A DNA stretch of 64,000 nt from Fervidibacter canadensis (GCA_041446545.1 JBGOEJ010000004.1:105678-169677); one strand, 5' to 3'. Shown: positions 7,971 through 17,337, numbered from the stretch's first letter. Made by a program: numbers and translations. The notes: generated by a model from the sequence alone, not told the origin.

Positions 7971-9341
7971 TTATTTTGTCGGACGGATGAGCCCCAATCG
8001 TTGGACGGCTTCAGCAAGGGTGCTGACGACCTGCCACAAAGGTTGATGACCGCTTGTCCGTCGCTTCGGTTCAGGCGGTCCAAGGCATTGAGCAAACCCC
8101 AACCGTTTTGCCTCCCGCACCCGCACCTCCCCTTGAGGAACAGGACGAACCTCCCCTGTCAACCCCAGTTCCCCAAACGCCACGACATTAGAAGGGATAG
8201 GCACATCCAAGCGACTGGACAGCAATGCCAAAGCGACGGGCAAATCAGCGGCTGGTTCGGTCACCCGCAGCCCCCCCACGATGTTGACGAACACATCACG
8301 GTCGCTAAACCGCACCCGCAAATGGCGTTCTAAGAGAGCGAGCACCATCAACACCCGTCCTATCTCTAACCCTGTCACGACCCGCCGAGGCATCCCGAAA
8401 GGGTTTGGAGCGACTAAGGCTTGCACCTCCACAAGCAACGGGCGGTGTCCTTCCATCAAAGCCGCCACGACCGTTCCCGTCGCCGGTTGCGGGCGCTCGG
8501 ACAGCAACCATTCTGATGGGTTGGGCACCTCCTCTAAGCCCTTCTCGTTGAGCCGAAAGACTCCGACCTCCCCCGTCGGACCGAAGCGATTTTTGGTCGC
8601 CCGCACCAATCGCAGGGCATAACCTGCTTCCCCCTCCAGATACAGCACGGCGTCCACCATGTGCTCCAGCACTTTCGGTCCCGCTAAAAACCCTTCTTTG
8701 GTCACATGTCCGACGAGCACCAGCACCGTTCCCGTGCGTTTGGCGATGCGCAGCAAATGAGCGGCACTCTCCCGCACTTGACTAACGCTGCCAGGCGAAG
8801 AAGTGAGCAGCGGATGATAGGCGGCTTGGATGGAATCCACGACGGCAAGGGTCGGTCGGCTCGTTTCAATGGCTGCCCCAATTGCCGTAACATCCGTCTC
8901 CGCCAAAACAAGTAAGCCCTCGTCTTCTACGCCTAACCGCTCCACCCGTAAAGCGATTTGCTCTAACGACTCTTCGCCCGTGACATAAAGCGTCTTCTGC
9001 CCACCTTGTGCCATCTGCCCTGCCACTTGCAAAAGGAGCGTGGATTTTCCGATGCCCGGTTCACCGCTGAGGATGCTGACGCTGCCAGGAACAAAGCCCC
9101 CACCCAAAACCCGATCCAGTTCGCCGAAGCCTGAAGGGAGGCGTTGAAGAGGTCGGCGGCGCAACTGAGGGGCTGGGACAGGGCTTACCCCTTCCTTGCG
9201 CAAGGTGCGCTCAGGGACGGCTTCCTCCGCCAACTCTTCTACGAGGGTGTTGAACGCCCCGCAGTTGGGACATCGCCCTAACCATTGAGCACTTTCGTAG
9301 CCACATTCTTGGCAGACAAATTTGCTGCGTCGTTTGGGCAT
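7971..9341 (-). CDS. radA: DNA repair protein RadA (Sms)
   Basis: A 456-residue RecA-like branch-migration helicase acting in recombinational repair. All RadA parts are present: an N-terminal C4 zinc finger (Cys10, Cys13, Cys24, Cys27), Walker A in LSGEPGIGKSTLLLQ (about 91-105), Walker B at TLAVVDSIQA, the RadA-specific KNRFG motif (ATKNRFGPTGEVGVF), and a Lon-protease-like C-terminal domain (NPFGMPRRVVTGLE through VVAFGELGLTGEVRPV). It is the first gene of a three-gene minus-strand operon. Its start is 152 bp from the start of the divergent Tad operon, so the two share an upstream region. Confidence 0.95.
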   Translation of the reverse strand: MPKRRSKFVCQECGYESAQWLGRCPNCGAFNTLVEELAEEAVPERTLRKEGVSPVPAPQLRRRPLQRLPSGFGELDRVLGGGFVPGSVSILSGEPGIGKSTLLLQVAGQMAQGGQKTLYVTGEESLEQIALRVERLGVEDEGLLVLAETDVTAIGAAIETSRPTLAVVDSIQAAYHPLLTSSPGSVSQVRESAAHLLRIAKRTGTVLVLVGHVTKEGFLAGPKVLEHMVDAVLYLEGEAGYALRLVRATKNRFGPTGEVGVFRLNEKGLEEVPNPSEWLLSERPQPATGTVVAALMEGHRPLLVEVQALVAPNPFGMPRRVVTGLEIGRVLMVLALLERHLRVRFSDRDVFVNIVGGLRVTEPAADLPVALALLSSRLDVPIPSNVVAFGELGLTGEVRPVPQGEVRVREAKRLGFAQCLGPPEPKRRTSGHQPLWQVVSTLAEAVQRLGLIRPTK

Positions 9342-9385
9342 AGCAACTCGCCACCTGTCGGGAGAAAAACAACCTTCCCAACATC

Positions 9386-9415
9386 GTCACAAATCGCTGG
9401 CTGTGGCTGTATAAT
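9386..9415 (+). promoter_or_regulatory. Probable sigma-70-type promoter of the downstream Tad operon
   Basis: A perfect TATAAT at 9410-9415 lies 18 bp after GTCACA at 9386-9391, which matches four of six positions of TTGACA. It sits in the 152-bp divergent region between radA and the prepilin peptidase gene and points at the latter, 78 bp before its start. No other good promoter is visible there. The assignment is by eye only. Confidence 0.5.
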
Positions 9416-9493
9416 TATGCGCACCAGCAGCCGAATTTTGAGGTTTAGGGGGAAGGCAGGGTGCCGCTGGCAAATAGGAGGTGGGGGGTGCCG

Positions 9494-10069
9494 ATGGCTT
9501 TGGCAGATGCTTTGATTATCGCCCTGTCCTTGACAACGATGGTGACGGACAGCCGATGGCGACGCATCCCGAATTGGCTGACCTTCCCGGCGATGGGCTT
9601 GGGGCTGTTCATCAACGCCTTAGAGGGTGGATGGGACGGGCTTTGGCGCGGGATAGGAGGGCTATTTTTAGCGCTGTCGTTTACCATCCCCCTTTTCGCC
9701 CTTGGCTTCGTCAAGGCGGGAGATGTCAAGTTGATCGCCGCTTTTGGCTCAATAAAAGGCATTGGGGCACCGCCTACCCAATCCTTCGCCCTTTGGGCAT
9801 TTCTTTACGGCGCTCTCGTCGGTGGGCTGTGGGCGTTAGCGACCTTAGTCCAAGCCCGCTCGTTGGGAGTGGCATGGGCGCGGATGCGAGGGATGCTGAC
9901 CTCCTTCGTTGTCGGGGGAACGCCTCGCATGCCCGCCGTCTCGGAAGGTAACGAAGAAAATGCCTTGCGTCAGCCCATGCCCTATGGTGTCGCTTTAAGT
10001 TTGGGGGCATTGATGGCGCTGGCTTGTGAGTGGTTTTGGGGACAACCCTTCCCACTCTTAGGTGGCTGA
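9494..10069 (+). CDS. cpaA: Prepilin peptidase (TadV/CpaA, type IV leader peptidase family)
   Basis: A 191-residue polytopic membrane aspartic peptidase that cuts the leader of Flp pilins. The two family active-site Asp motifs are visible: TDSRWRRIPNWLTFP near residue 20, and GFVKAGDVKLIAAFG (the GD motif) near 80. Hydrophobic segments occupy most of the remainder. The frame opens with GTG at 9461, but AGGAGG at 9477-9482 points to ATG 9494, giving a normal N-terminus. It is first in a cpaA-cpaB-cpaC-cpaE run. Its stop overlaps the possible GTG start of cpaB. Confidence 0.85.
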   Translation: MALADALIIALSLTTMVTDSRWRRIPNWLTFPAMGLGLFINALEGGWDGLWRGIGGLFLALSFTIPLFALGFVKAGDVKLIAAFGSIKGIGAPPTQSFALWAFLYGALVGGLWALATLVQARSLGVAWARMRGMLTSFVVGGTPRMPAVSEGNEENALRQPMPYGVALSLGALMALACEWFWGQPFPLLGG

Positions 10070-11078
10070 CAACTCAGGTGACGAGGCAATGCGAAGGAGG
10101 CTTCGCTACTTTCGGCTCTCGCTTTTGATGACCGTTTTGGTCATTGTCCTTGGGGCGGTTTATTGGGCAACAAGAAGGAGCCCGAGCCAAGGTGCTCAAA
10201 GCCCTAAGGATGCTCCGATTGCCCAGCGTTATCGGGTCGTTGTCGCTACGACAGACCTTCCGCCCTTTACCCTCCTCAGCCCTGAGATGGTGCAGGTGCG
10301 AGAGAGCGAGACGCCGCCGCCTCCAAACACTTTCACCTCGCCGCAGGAAGTTGCCCAACGGCTCACCCGCACTTTAATCCGAGCGGGAGAACCCATTTTT
10401 GCCCATCAAGTGACACCACCTCTTTCCGCTGGCACGGTTGCTCCGATGTTGCCCGTTGGCATGGTCGGTGTTGCCATCCCCCTTAACCGTCGGGAGCAAT
10501 TGCCACCGGTGCGGGTCGGCGACCTCGTGCGCATTTACGCCGTTTTCTCCCGCCAGAAAGTGAAGCCAGTGGCGATGCGGGCGATCGTTTTGATGGGTGG
10601 GGCTGCCAGTGCGGCGCCATCCAGCCAGCAGGCGGGTCAATCCACGCCCCAAGGAGCGCCCCCAGAGAGCCCGCCTGTGTTGCTTGTTGCCGTCACCCCT
10701 GAGGAAGCCAAAGCCATCGCTTTGGCGATAGATAGCGGGGCGACCCTTTACTACGCCGTCCTTCCGCCCCCACCCTTTTCGCCTCAGTGGGAGCGCCCCC
10801 TCACTTTGGACGAATTGGTCGGACCACTCCCGAACAAACCGCCTGCCAATCCTTCCCCGTCGCCATCCCGCCCTGCTGCCTCGCCCTCGCCGCCGAGGGG
10901 GCAATCTTCTGCTCCCCCACCTATCCCCCTAAGATTGCCGCCGTTGAGCCCTCAGGATAATCGGAAAGCGCCTGAACCGAAGCCTAAAAGCCCTTCGCCG
11001 CCTTCCATCTTCGGGATTGTCGGTGACCGCCCTGTTGTTTTGAGCGTGCCAGTGGCGGAAGAGGTGAAGAGGCAGTGA
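10062..11078 (+). CDS. cpaB: Flp pilus assembly protein CpaB/RcpC
   Basis: A 338-residue periplasmic protein anchored by one membrane segment near residues 18-35 (LSLLMTVLVIVLGAVYWA). A SAF domain follows (YRVVVATTDLPPFTLLSPEM, then RTLIRAGEPIFAHQV), then a RcpC-type core (VGVAIPLNRREQLPPVRVGD and VLLVAVTPEEAKAIALAID). The last 80 residues are Pro/Ser-rich and look disordered. The GTG at 10062 overlaps cpaA by 8 bp; ATG 10089 is a shorter alternative. CpaB modulates the secretin complex of Tad pili, and the secretin gene follows with a 4-bp overlap. Confidence 0.87.
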   Translation: MADNSGDEAMRRRLRYFRLSLLMTVLVIVLGAVYWATRRSPSQGAQSPKDAPIAQRYRVVVATTDLPPFTLLSPEMVQVRESETPPPPNTFTSPQEVAQRLTRTLIRAGEPIFAHQVTPPLSAGTVAPMLPVGMVGVAIPLNRREQLPPVRVGDLVRIYAVFSRQKVKPVAMRAIVLMGGAASAAPSSQQAGQSTPQGAPPESPPVLLVAVTPEEAKAIALAIDSGATLYYAVLPPPPFSPQWERPLTLDELVGPLPNKPPANPSPSPSRPAASPSPPRGQSSAPPPIPLRLPPLSPQDNRKAPEPKPKSPSPPSIFGIVGDRPVVLSVPVAEEVKRQ

Positions 11079-12814
11079 AGCGATGGTCGGGTGTTTGGTG
11101 GAGTTGGATGGCGACTTTGTTTTTCGGCGTTGCTTTGAACCCGTCGGCTGCCCTTTCTGAAGGGGCAAGGGAGCGGGTCATAGACGCTCAAATCAGCCCC
11201 ATCGTTCTGCTGCAACCAGAAATGCCGACCCGTTTGATTTTGCGCCGGGGCATCAGTGCGGTGCTGTTGACCAAAGGGAAAGTTAGCCGTTTCGTTTTGG
11301 GCGACCCGCAAATTGTTGCCCTCAATGTCTTGACGGAACGGGAACTGGTCGTGAACGCCAAAAGCGAAGGGACGACGAATTTGCTCGTTTGGGAGGAGCG
11401 GGCGGGACAAACTTTTGTCTCCACTCTTTGGCTGGAAGTCGTCCCCTTCAAAAAAGAAGAGCCGCCTTCTCCCCCGAAACCGCCTGACCCGTCCCGATTG
11501 CAAGCCTTCCTCGCCCAAGCCCTGAAAGGCTTGCCCATTGAACCCCTCGTTTTCGTCCTCCCCGATGGCACGGTCGTCGCTGTCTTACGGGGTGAAGTGG
11601 CGACCCCTGAAGAAGCCAAGGCAGCGCAAGAGTTAGCCAGTTTGGTCGCCACAAAGGTCATCAATTTGCTGAAGGTTCGGACAGCCCCAACGATTTCCCT
11701 TGCCCCTGAGGAACTGAAAGCGATCCGCATAGAGACGGCGATCGGCATCCCCAGCGTGCGCGTGGTTGTCGTGGACGACAAAATCGTCCTGCATGGGACG
11801 GTCAACAGTTTGATGGAGCGGCAGACAGCGGAAGAGCGGGCGAAACCTTTTGGCACCGTCATCAACCGTTTGGAAGTCGCCCAGCCCAAAATCCGTCAGT
11901 TCGTGACCGAAGTGAAAGTGTTGGAGGTTTCCCGAACCGCCTTGCAGCGGTTGGGCATTACCCTCGGCTCAGTCATCGGCGCAGGAGTTGCCCAACCAGG
12001 TCAACCGCAGGCGGGCATCTTTTCTGTCCGACCTGGACAAGCCATCTTCGGCGAACCGGGGACTCCCGACCGACCCATCGCACGGGTAACCCCTCTTGGG
12101 GCGCAGTTGGATGCCTTGATCCAAAGCGGATTGGCTCGGCTATTGGCAAACCCGCAACAACGCACCCTTGAAGGGGCAGATGCCACTTTCCTCGTCGGCG
12201 GTTTAGTGCCCATTCCTGTCTTCGGGTTCTTCGGCGCGGGGGCGGGAGCGGCAGCGCCCGGTGCGGCGACCGTCGTCTTCTTCCCCTTTGGCATCACTTT
12301 GACCCTTCATCCTGAAGCGACCTGGCAGGGCGAAATTTTCCTGCAAATGCGGGTGGAGGTGACCTCCCCCGATTTCGGTTTAGCCGTCCAAGTCTTGGGC
12401 ACGACAGTGCCTGGCTTTCGCTTTCGCGGGCTGGACGATGTTCGGTTGTTGCTGAAGGACGGCGACACCATCGTCATCTCTGGGCTTATTCAGGACGAAC
12501 TGCGCGAGCAAGTCAACCGTGTCCCCTTGCTCTCTCGAATCCCCATCTTGGGCGAATTGTTCAAAAGCCGCGAGTTTGTCCGACAGCAAACGGAGTTAGT
12601 CTTGCTCGTCACCGTCCGAATGGAAGAAGTTACCGTCAGCCCTGATGCCTTACAATTGCTGCGGACATATCAACGCCGTCCCGTTTTGCCCCGTCCCTCT
12701 TTTGTCGTCCCATTAGGGGGCGCTGGGGGCGGCTTAGGTGGCATCGGCGGTGGCTTGGGGGGCGTCGGTGCGACAGGTGGCGCTCTCGGTGGAATGCCGA
12801 CCCTCGCACCCTAA
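11075..12814 (+). CDS. cpaC: Tad-type outer-membrane secretin CpaC/RcpA
   Basis: A 579-residue secretin that forms the outer-membrane pilus channel. It has a signal peptide (WWSWMATLFFGVALNPSAALS), a pilus/T2SS-T3SS N-domain (ILRRGISAVLLTKGKVSRF and ALNVLTERELVVNAKSEG), an inter-domain BON-like part, and the C-terminal secretin domain with VPLLSRIPILGELF, the family hallmark, near residue 485. The tail is an unusual Gly-rich run (GGAGGGLGGIGGGLGGVG). The GTG start overlaps the cpaB stop by 4 bp (GTGA), so translation is coupled. A secretin is independent evidence for an outer membrane. Confidence 0.92.
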   Translation: MKRWSGVWWSWMATLFFGVALNPSAALSEGARERVIDAQISPIVLLQPEMPTRLILRRGISAVLLTKGKVSRFVLGDPQIVALNVLTERELVVNAKSEGTTNLLVWEERAGQTFVSTLWLEVVPFKKEEPPSPPKPPDPSRLQAFLAQALKGLPIEPLVFVLPDGTVVAVLRGEVATPEEAKAAQELASLVATKVINLLKVRTAPTISLAPEELKAIRIETAIGIPSVRVVVVDDKIVLHGTVNSLMERQTAEERAKPFGTVINRLEVAQPKIRQFVTEVKVLEVSRTALQRLGITLGSVIGAGVAQPGQPQAGIFSVRPGQAIFGEPGTPDRPIARVTPLGAQLDALIQSGLARLLANPQQRTLEGADATFLVGGLVPIPVFGFFGAGAGAAAPGAATVVFFPFGITLTLHPEATWQGEIFLQMRVEVTSPDFGLAVQVLGTTVPGFRFRGLDDVRLLLKDGDTIVISGLIQDELREQVNRVPLLSRIPILGELFKSREFVRQQTELVLLVTVRMEEVTVSPDALQLLRTYQRRPVLPRPSFVVPLGGAGGGLGGIGGGLGGVGATGGALGGMPTLAP

Positions 12815-12866
12815 GGAAGCCCGCAAAGGTGCTCAACGGACAGCGACCTTTACGGAGGGATGCGCC

Positions 12867-14078
12867 ATGCCCGCCCGAGTCGTCCTTGCCATCCATCATG
12901 AGCAAGAACAATTAGCCGTCGCTCCTATCTTGACAAAAATGCCCGGCATAGACCTCGTTGCCACCGTCACCAGCCCAGGGGAATTGGAGCAACTGATCGC
13001 CCAGCAACTGCCTGACTTGGTCATCCTTTCCAGCGAATTGGCGGGAGGGGCAACGGCGGGATTGATTGAACGCCTTGTCGCCCGCTATCGCCTTGCTGTC
13101 CTCGTCCTTTTGCCCGCCGAAGACTTGCGCACTGCCCGCCGTTTCCTGAAAGCGGGCGCTGCCGATGTGCTTCCTTTGTCTTCCGTCGCCGACGAACTTC
13201 CCGAATTGATCCAGACGGTTTTACGGCAGGGGGCACCCGCTTTGCGTTCTCCTTTGCAAGTCGGGCGCATCATCGTCTTTTACGGGACGAAAGGCGGCGT
13301 CGGCACCTCGCTATTGGCGACCAATGTCGCTGTCGCCCTTGCCCGCTACCTCCCTCCCGAATCGGTTTGCCTTGTGGATTTGGACTTGCAGTTTGGGGCG
13401 ACACCGATGTTGTTGAACTTGCAACCCAAGATGAACCTTGCCACCCTCGCTCAACGCTTTCAGGGCGAACTGGACTTTGAGATGCTCCGCTCCTTTTTGC
13501 TCTTACACAGCGAGAGCAACTTGCGGGTCTTGGCGGCTCCTTCCCGACCCGAATTGGCGGAACTGGTGACGACCTACTTGATAGAGCGCGTCCTTCAAGT
13601 CCTCAAAAACCATTTCGCCTTCATTATCGTGGACACACCCAACCTGCTCCAAGACACCACCCTCGCCGCCTTGGATGCTGCCGATCACATCCTCATCGTC
13701 ACTGCCTTGGATTTGCTCGCCATCCGCAACGCCGAAATTGTCCTGACGATGTTCCAGAAACTCTACCCTGCCGAACGCCTCCGCCTCGTCCTCAACCGTT
13801 CCAACACTCGTTTCGGTGGCTTGACACCAGAGCAAGTGGAAGAGCATTTGCGGATGACCATCGCTGCCCGCATCCCTTCCGATGGGCAACTGGCGGTGAC
13901 CTCCATCAACGAAGGCGTTCCCTTCGTCCTTCAAGCCCCCGATGCCCCTATCTCCCAAGCCATCTTTCAACTTGCTTCCCTCATCGCAGGACAACCCATC
14001 GGTCTAAGGGAAACAGCGGAAACAACCGGCGGCAGCCTTTTCCGCCGCCTCGTCGGTTATCTGCTGGGAGAAGAGTGA
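12867..14078 (+). CDS. cpaE: Tad pilus assembly ATPase CpaE/TadZ
   Basis: A 403-residue MinD/ParA-family protein with an atypical receiver domain at the N-terminus (about 1-115; LPDLVILSSELAGG, FLKAGAADVLPL) and a P-loop domain with deviant Walker A (YGTKGGVGTSLLATNVAVAL, about 137-156). CLVDLDLQFGATPMLLNL and FAIIVDTPNL-like strands follow. CpaE/TadZ localises the Tad apparatus to the membrane. The frame is open from 12738 inside cpaC, but GGAGGGA at 12854-12860 places the start at ATG 12867, 52 bp after cpaC. It is the last recognisable tad gene here; no pilin gene is nearby. Confidence 0.88.
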   Translation: MPARVVLAIHHEQEQLAVAPILTKMPGIDLVATVTSPGELEQLIAQQLPDLVILSSELAGGATAGLIERLVARYRLAVLVLLPAEDLRTARRFLKAGAADVLPLSSVADELPELIQTVLRQGAPALRSPLQVGRIIVFYGTKGGVGTSLLATNVAVALARYLPPESVCLVDLDLQFGATPMLLNLQPKMNLATLAQRFQGELDFEMLRSFLLLHSESNLRVLAAPSRPELAELVTTYLIERVLQVLKNHFAFIIVDTPNLLQDTTLAALDAADHILIVTALDLLAIRNAEIVLTMFQKLYPAERLRLVLNRSNTRFGGLTPEQVEEHLRMTIAARIPSDGQLAVTSINEGVPFVLQAPDAPISQAIFQLASLIAGQPIGLRETAETTGGSLFRRLVGYLLGEE

Positions 14079-14150
14079 CGGAGAAGGCGAAAAACTTGTT
14101 GGGGCGGCTATCAACCGCGACAAAAATAGCCAATCGGAGTGAACGGACGA

Positions 14151-15572
14151 ATGGCAGTTCGGTGCCAGAAAGCGGCGTGGGCGCTTCTAATCATCGCTTA
14201 CCTGACCTTCACCTGCCTCTACAATGCCCTCATCCCTCTGGGCTACGGTCCCGACGAAGCCCACCATTACGGCTACATCCAACACCTCGTTTTGTATCGC
14301 TCGTTGCCTGTCCTCGGTCCGCAAGAGCATCCCATCCTTTGCCATCGCGACCCACGACCGCCGATGGCAATTGGCATCCATCCACCTCTTTACTACGCCT
14401 TGCTTGCTCCGATTTACGCCTTCGTCGCAGGACGCCGCATTGACTACCCCGCCGAAGCGGCGAGGAAAACGCCCTTTCCGTTGCTGGGACGCTTGCGCAG
14501 TGAGTTGGTGCAACGGTTGTTGCGAGGCACTTCAGCGGTCATGGGTTTGCTGACTTTGCTTTGCCTTTCCCGCCTCGTTGCCTTGCTAACGGAGGATGGG
14601 TGGCGGCAATTTGCCGTCGTGGGTTTTGTCGCTTTGCTGCCTCATTTCCTCATGCTCGGCGCCGTCATGAACAATGACAACCTCGCCGTCTTGACAGGGA
14701 CTTTGTTTTTGCTGTTGCTCGTTCGGCAAATCGTCCGCCCCTTGGAACCGTTGCGGGAAGCGATGCAATTGGGTTGCATCGGTGGGGCAATGTTGTTGAG
14801 TAAGGCGTCGCTTTTGGCGTGGCTACCACTGCTTTTCTTTGGCGCATGGCAATCGTCACGCCGCCTGCCGACCACGAGGCGTTGGCGGGCATGGCTTTTT
14901 GCTCTTGCCCTTCCCGCTTTGCTTTCGGGTTGGTGGTATGTTCGCTTCTACCTGCTTTACGGACGCATCATGCCCATCGTCCAGTGGACTTATGAACCGC
15001 AAATGCTTTTTCTCTCACCGACCGAATTGTTCACGCAGCCTGAGAAATGGTGGCTGATTTGGCGCTTCCTTTCCGGGTCGCACCGAAGCCTTTGGGGGCA
15101 AGTGGACTGGTTTCTCCTCAAACCCGAACATGTCGCCCTGTGGCATCAAAAATTCGGCAGCGATTTCGCCGCTGCCTACCCGATTTCCGAACCGCTTTAT
15201 GCCCTCCTTGTCCTCTTGACCGTTGCGATGGTCGTGGGTTGGTTTGTTCGGCTCAGACGATGGTGGCGGGAGCGGCAAACGACAACAAGGCACATCGCCC
15301 TTTTGACCCTTGCTGGCGCTTTCGCTTTGCTCTATGGGGCGCTGATGCATTACACCCTTTTCACGCACCCTGGCGGTTACGAAGGAGGGCGTTACTTGCT
15401 TCCTGCCATCGGGGCTTTTAGCGTCCTGTTTTGGTGGGGCATTGAAGGCTGCGTGCCAACCCGTTGGCATCGTCCCATCATCGTCGCCGTCCTTTTACTG
15501 CTGGTCGCCCTCAATGTTTGCTGCGCTATCAACTTGCATGCCTTTTTGAACCCTCTCTATGCGCCCCGATGA
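14151..15572 (+). CDS. Polytopic membrane protein, glycosyltransferase-like (GT-C/DUF2142-like)
   Basis: A 473-residue membrane protein with about ten hydrophobic segments. Early in the chain, after the first membrane helix, comes an acidic-His loop (LGYGPDEAHHYGYIQHL), followed by HPPLYYALLAPIYAF. GPDE and the HPPLYY motif are typical of GT-C lipid-linked sugar transferases (ArnT/PMT/DUF2142 types). These use polyprenyl-phosphate sugars on the outer face of the inner membrane. Which acceptor it serves is unknown; its place after the Tad genes allows, but does not show, a role in pilin or surface glycosylation. The GTG at 14139 is an alternative start. Confidence 0.65.
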   Translation: MAVRCQKAAWALLIIAYLTFTCLYNALIPLGYGPDEAHHYGYIQHLVLYRSLPVLGPQEHPILCHRDPRPPMAIGIHPPLYYALLAPIYAFVAGRRIDYPAEAARKTPFPLLGRLRSELVQRLLRGTSAVMGLLTLLCLSRLVALLTEDGWRQFAVVGFVALLPHFLMLGAVMNNDNLAVLTGTLFLLLLVRQIVRPLEPLREAMQLGCIGGAMLLSKASLLAWLPLLFFGAWQSSRRLPTTRRWRAWLFALALPALLSGWWYVRFYLLYGRIMPIVQWTYEPQMLFLSPTELFTQPEKWWLIWRFLSGSHRSLWGQVDWFLLKPEHVALWHQKFGSDFAAAYPISEPLYALLVLLTVAMVVGWFVRLRRWWRERQTTTRHIALLTLAGAFALLYGALMHYTLFTHPGGYEGGRYLLPAIGAFSVLFWWGIEGCVPTRWHRPIIVAVLLLLVALNVCCAINLHAFLNPLYAPR

Positions 15573-15582
15573 CCATGGGTCC

Positions 15583-15942
15583 TCAAATCGGGCGGGACGC
15601 CAGTTGTTTCAGCGACGCAAGGAAGGGTTCAAAGGATGGGCGTGTCTCGGCAGGAAAGCGTTCCAAAAATTCCAACAGCGTCATCGCGATAGCCGCACTG
15701 AGCAACCCAACGCCGTCGGCACCCTTGACGGAAATGCTGACCGCCTCTTCCGTGTCGGCTTCCTGAACGGCGATGACGATTTGCGTTTCACCCCGTTGCC
15801 AAACGCTTGCCTCAACGCCCGCGACTTCGCCCGCACGCACTTGCTCTTGGAAACCTCGTTCCTTCAGCAACCGTTCCATCACTGCGATGAAAGTGTCGGC
15901 AAGCCCTGTCGGCAAAGAGATGCGAAAAGTTTGCTCATCCAT
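15583..15942 (-). CDS. Hypothetical protein downstream of antiporter
   Basis: A 119-residue soluble protein I do not recognise. It opens MDEQTFRISLPTGLADTF and contains an Arg-Gly-Glu-Thr beta stretch (RGETQIVIAVQEADTEEAV) and an amphipathic C-terminal helix. It starts inside the last codons of the CPA2 antiporter gene (8-bp overlap, AAGGAGG 11 bp before its ATG), so it is translationally coupled and may be an accessory or regulatory subunit of that transporter. No nucleotide- or metal-binding motif is visible. It converges with the upstream glycosyltransferase gene with only 10 bp between stops. Confidence 0.7.
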   Translation of the reverse strand: MDEQTFRISLPTGLADTFIAVMERLLKERGFQEQVRAGEVAGVEASVWQRGETQIVIAVQEADTEEAVSISVKGADGVGLLSAAIAMTLLEFLERFPAETRPSFEPFLASLKQLASRPI

Positions 15943-17215
15943 GAACCTTCGCCTCCTTCACACGCACGCCGCTTTGCGGGTTACGGAAGAGCGGCACCAA
16001 AACGATGGGAGCGAGGAAAGTGGTGACGAAGGTCATCATGATGGCGACACCAAACTCTGCTTCGTTGATGGCTTTGTAAGCCAATCCCATCCCTGCCACG
16101 ATTAACCCCACTTCCCCACGCGGCATCATCCCCAAGCCGATGCGCGCCGCACCGAGGGTGTTGAAACCAACCGTCAAAGCGGGCAACCCGCACCCGAAAA
16201 CTTTCCCGACGATGCCTGCCACCGAGAGCGCCGCACCGAACCCCAAAGCGGGCAGCATCGCCGAGAAATTCACCAACATCCCCATCGCCACAAAGAAGAT
16301 GGGCACTAAGCCGTGAAGGAGCGGGCGAAGGGCATGCTCCAAATCTTCCCGCAACTCTGTCCGTGAAAGAGCCAAACCAAGGGCATATGCCCCCACGATC
16401 ATCGCTAACTTGCCGACACTCTCCGTCAGCGATGCAATCAAGAAACACAAAGCCAACGCCAAGGCGATGAAGGCACCCTCGCTTTTTAACGACCGCAGAA
16501 ACTTCGCCAGCGTCGGCGCAAGGGCAGTCAGCAAGCAAGTTAGCACCAACCAGAACCCAAAGGCTTTCGCGGCGATGCCGAGAAGTTGCCTCGCATCCAC
16601 TTGCCCGACCTGAACGATGTTGGTCACAACGGCTAAGACGATGATGCCCAGCACATCGTCAATGACGGCAGCCGCCAACACTGTCACGCCCTCAGGTGTC
16701 CCCAAGCGCCCTAACTCCGAAAGCACCCGCGCCGTGATGCCCACAGAAGTTGCCGTCATCACCGCTCCCATAAAAAGTGCCGACGGATGCATCAAGTTGT
16801 CGGCAAAACCGAACATCACCGTCAAAACGACGCCGAAAAGGAACGGAAAAATGACGCCCCCCATCGCCACGACAAAGGCGGGAATACCAAACCGCAAAAA
16901 CAGGCGGAAATCTGTCTCCAATCCCGCCCCAAAGAGCAAGAGCACTGCCGCCAGTTGCGCTACACCCCAAAGTTCGGGCGACAACGGGATGCTTCCGACA
17001 TGCCCATGCGGGATGGCGAAAAGAGGCTCTTGCGTCCCCGGCAATCGGATGAGATGACCGAGGGCATAAGGACCGATAAGCATCCCGCCGATAAGTTCGC
17101 CCAAAACTGCCGATTGCTTCAGGTAGCGCTCAAATAACTCACCAAACAGTTTGGCGACGAGCAAGATGACACCGAGTTGGGCAAGCAAATGCGCCGCCCG
17201 TTCCACCAACTCCAT
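15935..17215 (-). CDS. CPA2-family cation:proton antiporter (Kef/NapA-type)
   Basis: A 426-residue antiporter with about 12 membrane helices. Family motifs are clear: KQSAVLGELIGGMLIGPYAL near the start, GAVMTATSVGITARVLSELG, then VIDDVLGIIVLAVV, the paired-Asp motif used for ion binding in CPA2 exchangers, and GMMPRGEVGLIVAGMGLAY near the end. There is no C-terminal RCK/TrkA-N domain, so it is not a KefC-type channel. The open frame begins at 17335, but a perfect AGGAGGG before ATG 17213-17215 marks the start. It probably exchanges Na+ or K+ for H+ in the inner membrane. The coupled small gene follows. Confidence 0.88.
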   Translation of the reverse strand: MELVERAAHLLAQLGVILLVAKLFGELFERYLKQSAVLGELIGGMLIGPYALGHLIRLPGTQEPLFAIPHGHVGSIPLSPELWGVAQLAAVLLLFGAGLETDFRLFLRFGIPAFVVAMGGVIFPFLFGVVLTVMFGFADNLMHPSALFMGAVMTATSVGITARVLSELGRLGTPEGVTVLAAAVIDDVLGIIVLAVVTNIVQVGQVDARQLLGIAAKAFGFWLVLTCLLTALAPTLAKFLRSLKSEGAFIALALALCFLIASLTESVGKLAMIVGAYALGLALSRTELREDLEHALRPLLHGLVPIFFVAMGMLVNFSAMLPALGFGAALSVAGIVGKVFGCGLPALTVGFNTLGAARIGLGMMPRGEVGLIVAGMGLAYKAINEAEFGVAIMMTFVTTFLAPIVLVPLFRNPQSGVRVKEAKVHG

Positions 17216-17337
17216 TGACAACCCTCCTTCAGGGCAAAATTTGGCGCGCCTTGATTTTGAACGGCAGCGACAGAAGAAAAAGCGATGCGCTAACCTTTCA
17301 GCGACGACCGCCACTGGTGAAAGGTAGGTGACCACCC

